Below, piece by piece: positions 1-12,595 of a stretch of 64,000 bases of DNA; within the stretch, counting starts at the first letter, position 1; every line of letters starts with the position of its first letter. Source of the stretch: Aegilops tauschii subsp. strangulata (taxonomy: Eukaryota; Streptophyta; Magnoliopsida; Poales; Poaceae); NCBI RefSeq assembly GCF_002575655.3, contig NC_053040.3, positions 223,028,628-223,092,627 of the forward strand. The letters are read 5' to 3'. The position numbers were made by a program, and so were the translations under genes. Under the pieces are notes generated by a model. That model did no database searches and was not told the origin of the DNA. It saw only the letters and a list, made by a program, of their open reading frames with translations.

Positions 1-24
1 AAGAAGAAGGTCTTCCCTTTATCT

Positions 25-1647
25 TTGAAGGGAGATGCATCGACATGGTATAGGCTATGTGATGATACGGGATCATGGAACTTCAAACGATTGAAATTGG
101 AATTTCATCAGAAGTTTTATCCTATGCATCTTGTTCATCGTGATCGCAATTATATATATAATTTTTGGCCTCACGAAGGAGAAAGCATCACTCAAGCTTG
201 GGGGAGGCTTAAATCAATGTTATATTCATGCCCCAATCATGAGCTCTCAAGAGAAATAATTATTCAAAGTTTTTATGCTCGGCTTTCTGATAACAATCGC
301 ACCATGCTCGATACTTCTTGTGCTGGCTCTTTTATGATGAAGACTATTGAATTCAAATGGAATTTATTGGATAGAATTAAACGCAACTCTGAAGATTGGG
401 ATCTCGACGAAGGTAAGGAGTCAGGTATGACACCTAAGTTTGATTGTGTTAAATCTTTTATGGATACCGATGTTTTTCATAAATTTAGCACTAAATATGG
501 ACTTGACTCTGAGATAGTAGCTTCTTTCTGTGAATCTTTTGCTACTTATGTTGATGTCCCCAAGGAGAAGTGGTTTAAATATCATCCTCCCATAGAAGTA
601 AAAGTAGCTGCACCTACTAAAGTTGAAGAAAAGACTATCACTTATAATGATCCTGTTGTTCCTACTTCTTATGTTGAGAAGCCACCTTTCCCTGTTAGGA
701 TAAAGGATCATGCTAAAGCTTCAACTATGGTTCGTAAAAGCAATATTAGAACTTATACACCTCCTGAACAAATTAAAGTTGAACCTAATATTGCTATTGT
801 TAAGGATCTCTTGGCTGATAATATTGATGGGCATGTTATTTATTTCTGTGGTGAAACTGCTAGAATTGCCAAACCTTGTGCTAAAGATAAACATAGATCT
901 GTAGTAGGCATACCTGTTATTTCTTTTAAAATAGGAGATCATTGTTATCATGGCTTATGCGATATGGGTGCCAGTGCTAGTGCTATACCTTTTGACTTAT
1001 ACAAAGAAATTATGCATGGTATTGCACCTGCTGAGTTAGAAGATATTGATGTCACAATTAAACTTGCCAATAGAGATACTATTTCACCAATGGGAATTGT
1101 TAGAGATGTTGAAGTCCTGTGTGGGAAAACTAAATATCCTGCTGATTTTCTTGTTCTTGGTTACCCAGAAGATAGCTTTTGTCTCATTATATTTGGTAGA
1201 CCCTTCTTGAACATCGTTAATGCTAGGATAGACTGCGAAAAGGATGTTGTTACTATTGGTTTGGGTGATATGTCTCATGAGTTTAATTTCTCTAAATTTA
1301 GTAGACAACACCGTGAAGAGGAATTACCTAGTAAGGATGAAATTATTGGTCTTGCTTCTATTGCCGTACCTCCTAGTGATCCTTTAGAACAATATTTGCT
1401 AGACCATGAAAATGATATGTTTATGAATGAAAGAAGGGAAATAGATGAAGTGTTCTTTAAACAGGAACCTATCCTTAAACACAATTTGCCTGTTGAAATC
1501 CTAGGGGATCCTCCTCCACCCAAGGGTGATCCCGTGTTTGTGCTCATACTGTTACCTGATACTCTTAAATATGCTTATATTGATGAAAAGAAGATATATC
1601 CTGTTATTATTAGTGCTAACCTTTCAGAGAATGAAGAAGATTATTGA
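25..1647 (+). pseudogene. Gag plus aspartic protease region of element 1
   Basis: The frame is open for 540 codons. It begins inside the Retrotrans_gag domain (about residues 1-130), whose product forms the cytoplasmic virus-like particle. A long linker follows, then a retropepsin-like domain with D-M-G-A at residues 313-316 in the place of the usual D-[TSL]-G-A active site. No CCHC knuckle is visible. The true start is probably upstream of the window, so the first Met here need not be the start. The frame stops at 1645-1647 while the homologous protein evidently continues in another frame from 1644, so a single-base indel near 1640 has split gag-protease from pol. Short frames on the other strand here are shadows. 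Confidence 0.85.
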
Positions 1648-3698
1648 AAACTCTGAAGAAGCACCGTGCTGCTATTGGATATACTCTTGATGATATTAAG
1701 GGAATTAGTCCCACTCTATGTCAACATAAAATAAATTTGGAAGAAGATGACAAACCAGTTCGTGATCATCAACGAAGGCTGAATCCTAAGATGAAAGAAG
1801 TGGTAAGAAAGGAAATACTAAAGCTCCTTGAGGCAGGTATAATTTATCCCGTTGCTGATAGTCAGTGGGTAAGTCATGTCCATTGTGTCCCTAAGAAGGG
1901 AGGTATTACTATCGTTCCTAATGATAAAGATGAATTGATCCCGCAAAGAATTATTACAGGTTATAGGATGGTAATTGATTTCCGCAAATTAAATAAGGCT
2001 ACTAAGAAAGATCATTACCCCTTACCTTTTATCAATCAAATGCTAGAAAGATTATCTAAACATGCACATTTTTGCTTTCTAGATGGTTATTCTGGTTTCT
2101 CTCAAATACCTGTGTCAGCCAATGATCAATCAAAAACTACTTTTACCTGCCCTTTTGGTACTTTTGCTTATAGACGTATGCCTTTTGGTTTATGTAATGC
2201 ACCTGCTACCTTTCAAAGATGCATGATGGCTATATTCTCTGACTTTTGTGAAAAGATTTGTGAGGTTTTCATGGACGATTTTTCCGTCTATGGATCCTCT
2301 TTTGATGATTGCTTGAGCAACCTTGATCGAGTTTTGCAGAGATGTGAAGAAACTAATCTTGTCTTGAATTGGGAAAAGTGTCACTTTATGGTTAATGAAG
2401 GTATTGTCTTGGGGCATAAAGTTTCTGAAAGAGGTATTGAGGTTGATAAAGCCAAGGTTGATGCTATTGAAAAGATGCCATGTCCCAAGGACATCAAAGG
2501 TGTAAGAAGTTTCCTTGGTCACGCCGGGTTTTATAGGAGGTTCATTGAGGACTTCTCAAAAATTTCTCGGCCTCTGACTTATTTATTACAAAAAGATATA
2601 CCATTTGTCTTTGATGATGATTGTGTAGAAGCATTTGAAATACTTAAGAAAGCATTGATCTCTGCACCTATCGTTCAGCCACCTGATTGGAATTTACCTT
2701 TTGAAATTATGTGTGATGCTAGTGAGTATGCTGTAGGTGCTGTTCTAGGGCAGAGAGTTGATAAGAAATTAAATGTTATCCAATATGCTAGCAAAACTCT
2801 AGACAATGCTCAGAGAAATTATGCTACTACTGAAAAAGAATTCCTAGCAGTTGTATTTGCTTGTGATAAGTTCAGACCTTACATTGTTGATTCTAAAGTA
2901 ACTATTCACACTCGTCATGCTACTATTAAATATCTTATGGAAAAGAAAGATGCTAAACCTAGACTTATTAGATGGGTTCTCTTGCTACAAGAATTTGATT
3001 TGCATATTGTTGATAGAAAGGGAGCTGAGAACCCCGTTGCAGACAATTTGTCTAGGTTAGAAAATGTTCTTGATGACCCACTACCTATCGATGGTAGCTT
3101 TCCTGATGAGCAAATAAATGTCATAAATGCTTCTCGTACTGCTCCATGGTATGCTGATTATGCTAATTACATCGTTGCTAAATTTATACCACCTAGTTTC
3201 ACATACCAGCAAAAGAAAAAGTTTTTCTATGACTTGAGACATTACTTTTGGGATGACCCACATCTTTATAAAGAAGGAGTAGATGGTGTTATTAGACGTT
3301 GTGTAACTGAGCATGAACAGGAACAGATCCTATGCAAGTGTCACTCTGAAGCTTATGGAGGGCACCACGCTGGAGATAGAACTGCACATAAGGTATTGCA
3401 ATCCGATTTTTATTGGCCTACTCTCTTCAAGGATGCCCGTAAGTTGGTCTTATCTTGTGATGAATGTCAAAGAATTGGTAATATTAGTAGACGTCAAGAA
3501 ATGCCTATGAACTATTCACTCGTTATTGAACCATTTGATGTTTGGGGCTTTGATTATATGGGACCTTTTCCTGCCTCTAATGGATATACACATATTTTAG
3601 TTGTTGTTGATTACGTTACTAAGTGGGTAGAAGCTATTCCAACTAGTAGTGTTGATCATAACACTTCTATTAAGATGCTTAAAGAAGTTATTTTTTGA
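1644..3698 (+). pseudogene. Pol of element 1: RT, RNase H and integrase N-terminal part
   Basis: This frame of 684 codons overlaps the gag frame by four bases and starts without a natural ATG, so it is a displaced continuation. RT motif A has its aspartate at residue 147 (FLDGYSGF) and the catalytic FMDD is at 209-212. RNase H starts near C-D-A-S (D358). The integrase zinc-binding part has histidines near 567-572 and C605/C608, and the first integrase core aspartate is near 637 (FDYMGPF). The product would copy element RNA into cDNA and insert it. A second frameshift at a run of six T near 3690-3695 ends the frame inside the integrase core, so no working integrase can be made. Confidence 0.9.
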
Positions 3699-4483
3699 GG
3701 TTCGGAGTTCCTAGATATTTAATGACTGATGGTGGTTCACATTTTATTCATGGTGCTTTCCGTAAAATGCTTGCTAAATATGATGTGAACCATAGAATTG
3801 CATCTCCTTATCACCCGCAGTCTAGTGGTCAAGTAGAATTGAGTAATAGAGAGCTCAAATTAATTTTGCAAAACACTGTTAATAGATCTAGAAAGAATTG
3901 GTCCAAGAAACTTGATGATGCATTATGGGCATACAGAACTGCATATAAAAATCCTATGGGTATGTCTCCGTATAAAATGGTTTATGGAAAAGCATGTCAC
4001 TTACCTCTCGAACTAGAACATAAGGCATATTGGGCTATTAAAGAGCTCAATTATGATTTCAAACTTGCCGGTGAGAAGAGGTTATTTGATATTAGCTCAC
4101 TTGATGAATGGAGAACCCAAGCTTATGAAAATGCCAAATTGTTTAAAGAAAAGGTTAAAAGATGGCACGACAAAAGGATACAAAAGCATGAGTTTAATGT
4201 AGGTGATTATGTATTGCTATACAACTCTCGTTTAAGATTTTTTGCAGGAAAACTTCTCTCTAAATGGGAAGGCCCTTACGCTATCGAGGAGGTCTATCGT
4301 TCCGGTGCCATAAAAATCAACAACTTCGAAGGCACAAATCCGAAGGTGGTGAATGGTCAAAGAATTAAACACTATATCTCAGGTAATCCCATAAATGTTG
4401 AAACCAATGTTATTGAAACCGTAACCCCGGAGGAATACATAAGGGACACTTTTCGGATCGTTTCAGACTCCGAAAAGGAATAG
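3695..4483 (+). pseudogene. Integrase core and C-terminal part of element 1
   Basis: This 262-codon frame continues the integrase after the frameshift. The second catalytic aspartate is in LMTDGGSHF (residue 12) and the glutamate is in HPQSSGQVE (residue 48). The 35-residue gap is the normal D,D(35)E spacing. A C-terminal region with basic and aromatic residues and a G-K-L-x-S-K-W-E-G-P-Y motif follows; this is the GPY/F module of gypsy integrases. No chromodomain is seen, which fits an Athila-type element. The reading ends in a tail rich in acidic residues. Confidence 0.88.
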
Positions 4484-4600
4484 GTATGTGGTACGGTAAG
4501 TAAACCGACTCCAAAACAATTTTTATGGCAATATTTCTCCGTTTTGGAATATTTAGAAAAATAGAAAAATAAGAAGCAGTCCGTGAAGGACACGAGAGCT

Positions 4601-4655
4601 CCACGAGGGTGGAGGGTGCGCCCTACCCTACTGGGCGCGCCCCCCTACCTCGTGG
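4601..4655 (+). repeat. GC-rich inverted repeat, copy A
   Basis: The segment starts CCACGAGG and ends CCTCGTGG, with GC-rich inner arms around a short C/T spacer, so it can fold into a hairpin. It lies just downstream of the integrase frame of element 1. Related copies are at 7066-7119, 9188-9240 and 14597-14631. Confidence 0.7.
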
Positions 4656-4803
4656 GCACCTCGTGTGCTCTCCGAACTCCGTTTTCTTGCACGATACGTA
4701 TTTTGGTCGATAAAAATTCATTATATAATCTCCCGAAGGTTTTGACTCCTGTATCACGCAATTATCATCTATTCTTGTTTCGAGCTGTCCTGCTGCAGAT
4801 TAG

Positions 4804-5229
4804 AGCAACACGTCGTCCCAGGATTCCGAAGGAGAAAGCTATGTGGATGATTACCTTGCAGATCCTAAGGTCTATGGAGATGTGGAGCATTGTGGTTAGA
4901 CTACGGAGGAAGAAAAGGACTATGAACCCAAGAGGAAGGAGGAGACGAGCTCAGATGAAGATGAAGCCCCATTACCTCAACCTGGGGACATGCATGTGGA
5001 GTTCAAAAAGTCAAGCCTCCCTAATAGAGCAAAGAAACCTAAGATCGAGTTTATCCCTTTTCGTCTCTTGCAGGAAAACAAGCAGGAACTATGCAAAAAG
5101 ATATTAATCCTGGAGCAGGAGATTGACGACTTGAGGGATGAAAATTATGTCCTCAAGCGAAAATTAAGGAAGAAGCCTACGCCATCAACTAAATCATCAT
5201 CTTCTTCACCAACAAAGAAGGAGACATAA
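4804..5229 (+). pseudogene. Small third ORF of element 1, acidic with coiled coil
   Basis: A frame downstream of integrase runs from 4804 to 5229 and is broken only by a TAG at 4897-4899. The part from 4990 gives 79 residues. The first half is rich in Asp, Glu and Lys. The second half has a heptad-like stretch (ILEQEIDDLRDENYVLKRKL) typical of a short coiled coil, followed by a Ser/Thr/Lys tail. Athila-type elements often carry an additional frame in this position, sometimes called env-like, but I see no signal peptide or membrane segment. Function unknown. It could also be fortuitous coding potential. Confidence 0.45.
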
Positions 5230-6771
5230 TCACATGGGTATGGGCACTCCCCTTGGCAACTGCCAAGCTTGGGGGAGGTGCCCCGGTATCGTATCACCAA
5301 CACACTCCTATCTTTACCGTTTTTCTTAGTTTGATCCTATTAGTAGTATCTTGATCTAGTAGAATAAAGTTTTGGCATGATCTAGTTTTGAGTTTTGCTT
5401 TATGATCTCTCTACGTAATCGAGTCCGTGAGCTATATAATAAAGGTTAGTGTTCAGTCAAGGGCTTGATTATCTTGCTATGATCTTGAGTGAATAAAAGA
5501 AAATAGAAAAGAATAAAAAGGAAACAAAGAGTTCATATTGATCTTATTGAGAGTAATGACTTCACATAGAAAGAGTATGATGATTAAAAGTTGTTGGGAG
5601 TTGGCAAACATAGCTTTGGTCATCGTTGCAATTAATAGGAAGTAATAAAGAAAGAGAGGTTTCACATATAAATATACTATCATGGACATCTTTTATGATT
5701 GGGAGCACTCATTAAAATATGACATGCTAAAGAGTTGATATTGGACAAGGAAGACAACGTAATGGGTTATGTTTTCTTATATCTGAGATAAAGTATATTG
5801 TCATGGATCATCCAACACGTTGAGCTTGCCTTTCCCCTCATGCTAGCCAAATTCTTAGCACCAAGTAGAGATACTACTTGTGCTTCCAAAAACCCTTAAA
5901 CCAGTTTTGCCATGAGAGTCCACCATATCTACCTATGGATTGAGTAAGATCCTTCAAGTTGTCATCGGTGCAAGCAATAAAAATTGCTCTCTAAATATGT
6001 ATGATTGATTGGTGTGGAGGAAATAAGCTTTATACGATCTTGTGATGTGGAAGAAATAAAAGCGATGGACTACATAATAAAGGTTCATATCACAAGTGGC
6101 AATATAAAGTGACGTTCTTTCGCATTAAGATTTTGTGCATCCAACCCTGAAAGCGCATGGCAGCCTCTACTTCCCTTTGCGAAGGGGCTATCTGTTACTA
6201 TTATCCTCTACCTTATGCAAGAGTCATGGTGATCTTCACCTTTCCTTTTTATTTTATCCTTTGGCAAGCACAGGGTGTTGGAAAGATCCTGATAGATATA
6301 TCTAATTGGATGTAAGTCGGCATGAGTTATTATTATTGACATTACCCTTGAGGTAAAAGGTTGGGAGGCGAAACTATAAGCCCCTATCTTTCTCTGTGTC
6401 CGATTAAAACTCCATAACCACAAGTATTGCGTGAGTGTTAGCAATTATGAAAGACTAAATGATAGTTGAGTATGTGGACTTGCTAGAAAGCTCTGACATA
6501 GACTCTTTCTGATGTTATGATAAATTGCAATTGCTTCAATGACTGAGATTATAGTTTGTTAGTTCTCAATAAAGTTTCTGATTCATACTTTGCATTGTGA
6601 ATAGATTATTACTTGAGCATAAGAAATCATATGACAATATCTATATATGTTGCTGTTATGAAAATAATCATGATGCCCTCATGTCTGTATTTTATTTTAT
6701 CAATACCTCTACCTCTAAACATGTGGACATATTTATCGTTATCGGCTTTCGCTTGAGGACAAGCGAGGTCT
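5230..6771 (+). other. Long 3' non-coding region of element 1
   Basis: AT-rich sequence between the last frame and the polypurine tract, with no open frame of note. It contains an internal polypurine-tract-like AAGCTTGGGGGAGG at 5265-5278, described separately. Long untranslated 3' regions are common in Athila-type elements. I see no gene here. Confidence 0.7.
5265..5278 (+). promoter_or_regulatory. Internal polypurine-tract-like motif of element 1
   Basis: AAGCTTGGGGGAGG matches the terminal polypurine tract at 6772-6785 for 13 bases but lies 1.5 kb upstream of it. A third match lies inside gag at 194-207. Whether it primes plus-strand DNA is not known. Confidence 0.5.
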
Positions 6772-6785
6772 AAGCTTGGGGGAGT
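6772..6785 (+). promoter_or_regulatory. 3' polypurine tract of element 1
   Basis: AAGCTTGGGGGAGT lies directly before the TGATACATCC that opens the 3' LTR. This is the standard position of the primer for plus-strand cDNA synthesis. Confidence 0.8.
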
Positions 6786-8307
6786 TGATACATCCATTTT
6801 GCATCATGCTTTTATATCGATATTTATCGCATTATGGGCTATTATTACACGTTATGTCACAATACTCATGCATGTTCTCTCTTATTTTACAAGGTTTACA
6901 TAAGGAGGGAGAATGCTGGCAGCTGGAATTCTGGGCTGGAAAAGGAGCAAATATTAGAGACCTATTCTGCACAACTCCAAAAGTCTTGAAACTCTGCGAA
7001 AGTTATTTTTCGAAATAATAAAAAATACTGAGCGGAAGAAATACGTCAGGGGGGCCACCACCTGTCCACGAGGGTGGGGGCGCGCCCTACCCCCCAGGGC
7101 GCGCCCCCCTGCCTCGTGGGCCCCATGTTGGCTCTCCGGTAGCCATCTTCTGCTATATGAAGTCTTTCTTCGAGGAAAAAATCATAAGCAACCTTTCGGG
7201 ACGAGACTCCGCCGCCACGAGGCGGAACCTTGGTGGAACCAATCTAGGGCTCCGGCAGAGCTGTTCTGCCGGGGACACTTCCCTCCGGGAGGGGGAAATC
7301 ATCGCCATCGTCATCACCAACGCTCCTCTCATCAGGAGAGGGCAATCTCCATCAACATCTTCACCAGCACCATCTCTTCTCAAAACCCTAGTTCATCTCT
7401 TGTATCCAATTCTTGTCTCCAAGTCCGGGATTGGTACTAGTAGGTTGCTACTAGTGTTGATTACTCCGTGTAGTTGATACTAGTTGGTTTATTTGGTGGA
7501 AGATCATATGTTCAGATCCTATATGCATATTAATACCCCTCTGATTATGAACATGAATATGCTTTGTGAGTAGTTACGTTTGTTCCTGAGGACATGGGAG
7601 AAGTCTTGCTATTAGTAGTCATGTGAATTTGGTATTCGTTCGATATTTTGATGAGATGCATGTTGTCTATCCTCTAGTGGTGTTATGTGAACGTCGACTA
7701 CATAACACTTCACCATTATTTGGGCCTAGAGGAAGGCATTGGGAAGTAATAAGTAGATGATGGGTTGCTAGAGTGACAGAAGCTTAAACCCTAGTTTATG
7801 CGTTGCTTCGTAAGGGGCTGATTTGGATCCATATGTTTCATGCTATGGTTAGGTTTACCTTAATACTTTTGTTGTAGTTGCGGATGCTTGCAATAGAGGT
7901 TAATCATAAGTGGGATGCTTGTCCAATTAGGGCAGCACCCAAGCACCAGTCCACCCACATATCAAATTATCAAAGTACCGAACGCGAATCATATGAACGT
8001 GATGATAACTAGCTTGACGATAATTCCCATGTGTCCTCGGGAGCGCTTTTCTCTATATAAGAGTTTGTCCAGGCTTGTCCTTTGCTACAAAAAGGATTGG
8101 GCCACCTTGCTGCACTTTATTTACTTTTGTTACTTGTTGCTCGTTACAAATTATCTTATCACAAAACTATCTGTTACCACTTATTTCAGTACTTGCAGAG
8201 AATACCTTGCTGAAAACCGCTTATCCTTTCCTTCTGCTCCTCGTTGGGTTCGACACTCTTACTTATCGAAAGGACTACGATAGATCCCCTATACTTGTGG
8301 TTCATCA
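6786..8307 (+). repeat. 3' LTR of element 1
   Basis: The 1522-bp LTR opens with TGATACATCC right after the polypurine tract and closes with GGTTCATCA, giving the usual TG...CA ends. It contains the GC-rich hairpin at 7066-7119 and a weak TATA-like CTATATGA near 7153, which could be the promoter in the equivalent 5' LTR. Frames inside (for example 7157-7477 and 7915-8283) are not supported as genes. The next five bases, GTCTC at 8308-8312, are the candidate target-site duplication. The partner copy would lie left of the window. Confidence 0.85.
7066..7119 (+). repeat. GC-rich inverted repeat, copy B
   Basis: The best-preserved of the four copies. CCACGAGG pairs with CCTCGTGG, and GGGGCGCGCCCT pairs with AGGGCGCGCCCC across a short C-rich loop. 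It lies in the LTR of element 1 shortly before the TATA-like site. Confidence 0.8.
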
Positions 8308-9524
8308 GTCTCACTAGTGGCTTCTCTCAAGATAGCAAATTCTACGGTGGGTGAACAAATTACTGTCGAGCAATTGATAGAAAAGCGCATAGTTATGAGA
8401 ATATCTAGGCATGATCATGTATATAGGTATCACGTCCATGACAAGTAGACCGAAACGATTCTGCATCTACTACTATTACTCCACACATCAACCACTATCC
8501 AGCATGCATCTAGAGTATTAAGTTCATAAGAACAGAGTAACGCATTAGGCAAGATGGCATGACGTAGAGGGATAAACTCAAGCAATATGATATAAACCCC
8601 ATCTTTTTATCCTTGATGGAAACAAAACAATTTGTGCCTTGCTGCCCCTGCTGTCACTGGGAAAGGACACCGCAAGATTGAACCCAAAGCTAAGCACTTC
8701 TCCCATTGCAAGAAAGATCAATCTAGTAGGCCAAACCAAACTGATAATTCGAAGAGACTTGCAAAGATATCAAATCATGCATAAAAGAATTCAGAGAAGA
8801 ATCAAATATTGTTCATAAACCCACAATTCATCGGATCTCGACAAACACACCGCAAAAAGTATTACATCAAATAGATCTCTAAGAAGATCGAGGAGAACTT
8901 TGTATTGAGATCCAAAGAGAGAGAAGAAGCCATCTAGCTAATAACTATGGACCTGAAGGTCTGTGGTAAACTACTCACACATCATCGGAGAGGCTATGGT
9001 GTTGATGTAGAAGCCCTCTGTGATCGATTCCCCCTCCGGCAGAGCGCCGGAAAAGGCCCCAAGATGGGATCTCACGGGTACAGAAGGTTGCGGCGGTGGA
9101 AAATAGGTTTTGTGGCTCTCCTCGAGGGTTTCAGGGTATAAGAGTATATATAGGCGAAAGAAGTAGGTCGGTGGAGCCACGAGGGGCCCACGAGGGTGGG
9201 GGCGCGCCTACCCCCCTGGGCGCGTCTCCCTGCCTCGTGGCCGCCTCGTTGCTTCCTTGATGTCCACTCCAAGTCTCCTGGATTGCGTTTGTTCCAAAAA
9301 CGATCCTCGTGAAGGTTTCATTCCATTTGGATTCCGTTTGATATTCCTTTTCTGCAGAACACTGAAATAGGCACAAAAAAACAGCAATTTGCACTAGGCC
9401 TTCGGTTAATAGGTTAGTCCCAAAAATAATATAGAAGTGCATAATAAAGCCCATTAAACATCCAAAATAGATAATATAATATCATGGAACAATAAAAAAT
9501 TATAGATACGTTGGAGACGTATCA
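8308..9524 (-). repeat. 3' LTR of element 2, truncated by element 1
   Basis: On the minus strand it opens at 9524 with TGATACGTCTCC, right after the polypurine tract. It aligns with 13702 onwards at an offset of about 5394. The last 353 bp of the LTR (equivalent to 13349-13701) are missing and should lie on the far side of element 1. A TATATATA stretch near 9144-9152 on the minus strand is a plausible core promoter. Confidence 0.88.
9188..9240 (-). repeat. GC-rich inverted repeat, copy C
   Basis: Starts CCACGAGG and ends CCTCGTGG on the plus strand, with slightly decayed inner arms (GGCGCGCC and GGGCGCGT). It lies in the LTR of element 2. Confidence 0.75.
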
Positions 9525-9540
9525 AGCATCCCCAAGCTTA
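9525..9540 (-). promoter_or_regulatory. 3' polypurine tract of element 2
   Basis: On the minus strand TAAGCTTGGGGATGCT stands directly before the LTR start TGATACGTC. Three more copies of the core AAGCTTGGGGATGC lie in the internal region, near 11643, 11700 and 12877. Confidence 0.8.
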
Positions 9541-12500
9541 ATTCCTGCTCGTCCTCGAGTAGGTAAATGATAAAACAGAATTTTTTTTGTGGAATGCTAC
9601 CTAACATAATTTTCAATGTAATTTTCTTTATTGTAGCATGAATGTTCAGATCTGAAAGATTCAAGATAAAAGTTTAATATTGACATAAAAATAATGATAC
9701 TTCAAGCATACTAACTAAGCAATCATGTCTTCTCAAAATAACATAGCCAAAGAAAGCTCATCCCTCCAAAATCATATAGTTTGGCCATGCTTCATTTTCG
9801 TCACACAAAAATGTTCTCATCATGCACAACCCCGATGACAAGCCAAGCAATTGTTTCATACTTTAGTATTTCTCACTTTTTCAACTTTCACGCAATACAT
9901 GAGCATGAGCCATGGACATAGCACTATGGGTGGAATATAATATAATGGTGGGGGTTGTGTGGAGAAGAGAAAAAAGGGAGAAAGTCTCACATTGACGCGG
10001 CTAATAAACGGGCTAGGGAGATGCCCATCAATTGATGTCAATGTAAGGACTAGGGATTGCCATGCAACGGATGCACTCGAGCTATAAATGTATGAAAGCT
10101 CAACAAAAGAAACTAAGTGGGTGTGCATCCAAGTTGCTTGCTCACGAAGACCTAGGGAATTTGAGGAAGCCCATTGTTGGAATATACAAGCCAAGTTCTA
10201 TAATGAAAAATTCCCACTAGTATATGGAAGTGACAATATAAGAGACTCTCTATCATAAAGATCAGGGTGCTACTTTGAAGCACAAGTGTGGAAAAAGGAT
10301 AGTAGCATTGTCCCTTCTTTTTTTGGGCCTTCCTTTTTTTTATTTGGCCTTTTTTTGGCCTTTCCCTTTTTTTATTTGGCCTTTCCCTTCTTTTTTTCAT
10401 GGGACAATGCTCTATTAATAATGATCGTCACACTTCTATTTATTTACAACTCATTGATTACAACTCGATACTAGAACAAAATATGACTCTATCTGAGTGC
10501 CTCCGGCGGTGTACCGGGACAGGCAATGAAACAAGAGTGACATGTATGAAAAATTATGCATGGTGGCCTTGCCACAAATACGATGTCAACTACATGATCA
10601 TGCAAGGCAATATGACAATAATGAAGCGTGTCAAAATAAATGAAACGGTGGAAAGTTGCGTGGCAATATATCTTGGAATGGCTATGGAAATGCCATAATA
10701 GGTAGGTATGGTGGCTGTTTTGAGGAAGATATGAGGAGGTTTATGTGTGATAGAGCATATCATATCACGAGCTTTGGATGCACCGGCGAAGTTTGCACCA
10801 ACTCTCAAGGTGAGAAAGGGCAATGCACGGTACCGAAGAGGCTAGCAATGATGGAAAGGTGAGAGTGCGTATAATCCATGGACTCAACATTAGTCATAAA
10901 GAGCTCACATACTTACTGCAAAAATCTACAAGTCATCAAAAACCAAGCATTACGCGCATGCTCCTAGGGGGATAGATTGGTAGGAAAAGACCATCACTCG
11001 TCCCCGACCGCCACTCATAAGGATGACAATCAAAGAACACCTCATGTTTCAAATTTGTCACACAACGGTTACCATACGTGCATGCTACGGGACTTGCAAA
11101 CTCCAACACAAGTATTTCTAAAATTCACAATTACTCAACTAGCACAACTCTAATATTACCATCTTCATATCTCAAAACAATCATCAAGTATCAAACTTCT
11201 CATAGTATTCAATGCGCTTTATATGAAAGTTTTTATTATACCCATCTTGGATGCCTATCATATTAGGACTAATTTTATAGCCAAAGCAAATTACCATGCT
11301 GTTCTAAAGGACTCTCAAAATGATATAAGTGAAGCATGAGAGATCAATAATTTCTATAAAAATAAACCGCCACCGTGCTCTAAAAGATATAAGCGAAGCA
11401 CTAGAGCAAAATTATCTAGCTCAAAAGATATAAGTGAAGCACATAGAGTATTCTAATAAATTCCGATTTATGTGTGTCTCTCCAAAAGGTGTGTACAGCA
11501 AGGATGATTGTGGTAAACTAAAAAGCAAAGACTCAAATCATACAAGACGCTCCAAGCAAAACACATATCATGTGGTGAATAAAAATATAGCCTCAAGTAA
11601 AGTTACCGATAGACGAAGACGAAAGAGGGGATGCCTTCCGGGGCATCCCCAAGCTTAGGATTTTGGTTGTTATTGAATTTTACCTTGGGGTGCCTTGGGC
11701 ATCCCCAAGCTTAGGCTCTTGCCACTCCTTATTCCATAATCCATCAAATCTTTACCCAAAAACTTGAAAACTTCACAACACAAAACTCAACAGAAAATCT
11801 CATGAGCTCCGTTAGTGTAAGAAAACAAACCACAACATTAAGGTACTGTAATGAAATAATTCTATATTTATATTGGTGTTAAACCTACTGTATTCCAACT
11901 TCTCTATGGTTCATACCCCCCGATACTAGCCATAGATTCATTAAAATAAGCAAACAACACACGAAAAACAGAATCTGTCAAAAACAGAACAGTCTGTAGC
12001 AATCTGATTTGTTCGAATATTTATGGAACTCTAAAAATTATAAAAAACTAGGAAAACCTGGATAATTTGTATATTGATCTACTGCGAAAAGAATTGGTAT
12101 TTCATCACTTTCTGGTGAATTTTAACAATTATATTCGTGAGTGCAAAGTTTCTGTCTTTTTCAGCAAGATCAAACAACTATCACCCAAGAAGATCCTATT
12201 GGTTCTACTTGGCACAAACACTAACTAAAACATAAAACCACATCTAAAAATAAGTTAGATGAATTATTTATTACTAAACAGGAACAAAAATCAAGAAACA
12301 AAAATAAAATTGGGTTGCCTCCCAACAAGCACTATCGTTTAACGCCCCTAGCTAGGCATTGATAATTTTAATGATGCTCACATCAAAGACAAGAATTAAA
12401 GCACAAAGAGAGCATCATGGAACACGTGATAAACACATCTAAGTCTAACATACTTCCTATGCATAGGCATTTTATAAGCAAACAAATTATCATAGCAAGC

Positions 12501-12595
12501 AAAAATTAGCACATGCAAGGAAGAAGAGATAGCAATCTCAACATGACGAGGGGTAATTTAGTAAGATAAAAATTTCTACAACCATATTTTCCTCT
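9541..12595 (-). other. Internal non-coding region of element 2
   Basis: About 3 kb without a convincing coding frame. Visible features are a T/C-rich tract with repeated TTTGGCC units near 10315-10400 and two polypurine-tract-like motifs, at 11643-11657 and 11698-11714. Frames such as 10152-10400 or 9856-10194 are low-complexity or lack family features. Confidence 0.7.
10315..10400. repeat. Pyrimidine-rich low-complexity tract
   Basis: Runs of T are interrupted by GGCC and CCC units, repeating roughly TTTTTATTTGGCC three to four times. Simple slippage is the likely origin. Confidence 0.6.

Larger units (their letters stand above)
1..8307 (+). mobile_element. Ty3/gypsy LTR retrotransposon, Athila-like (element 1), 5' end outside window
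   Basis: The order gag, protease, RT, RNase H, integrase, long 3' untranslated region, polypurine tract and LTR is read on the plus strand. The 5' LTR and start of gag lie left of the window. The RT motif FMDD, the integrase sequence and a long non-coding stretch before the 3' LTR fit the Athila branch; this is family knowledge, not a database match. The element is dead: gag and pol are in three frames and a small third ORF has an internal stop. Its 3' LTR ends exactly where an LTR of element 2 begins, so it appears to have inserted into that LTR. Confidence 0.88.

Noticed and set aside
4804..5229. Envelope protein gene in element 1
   Set aside because: Position would fit an env-like gene, but there is no signal peptide, no membrane segment and the frame is short; kept only as an unknown small ORF.
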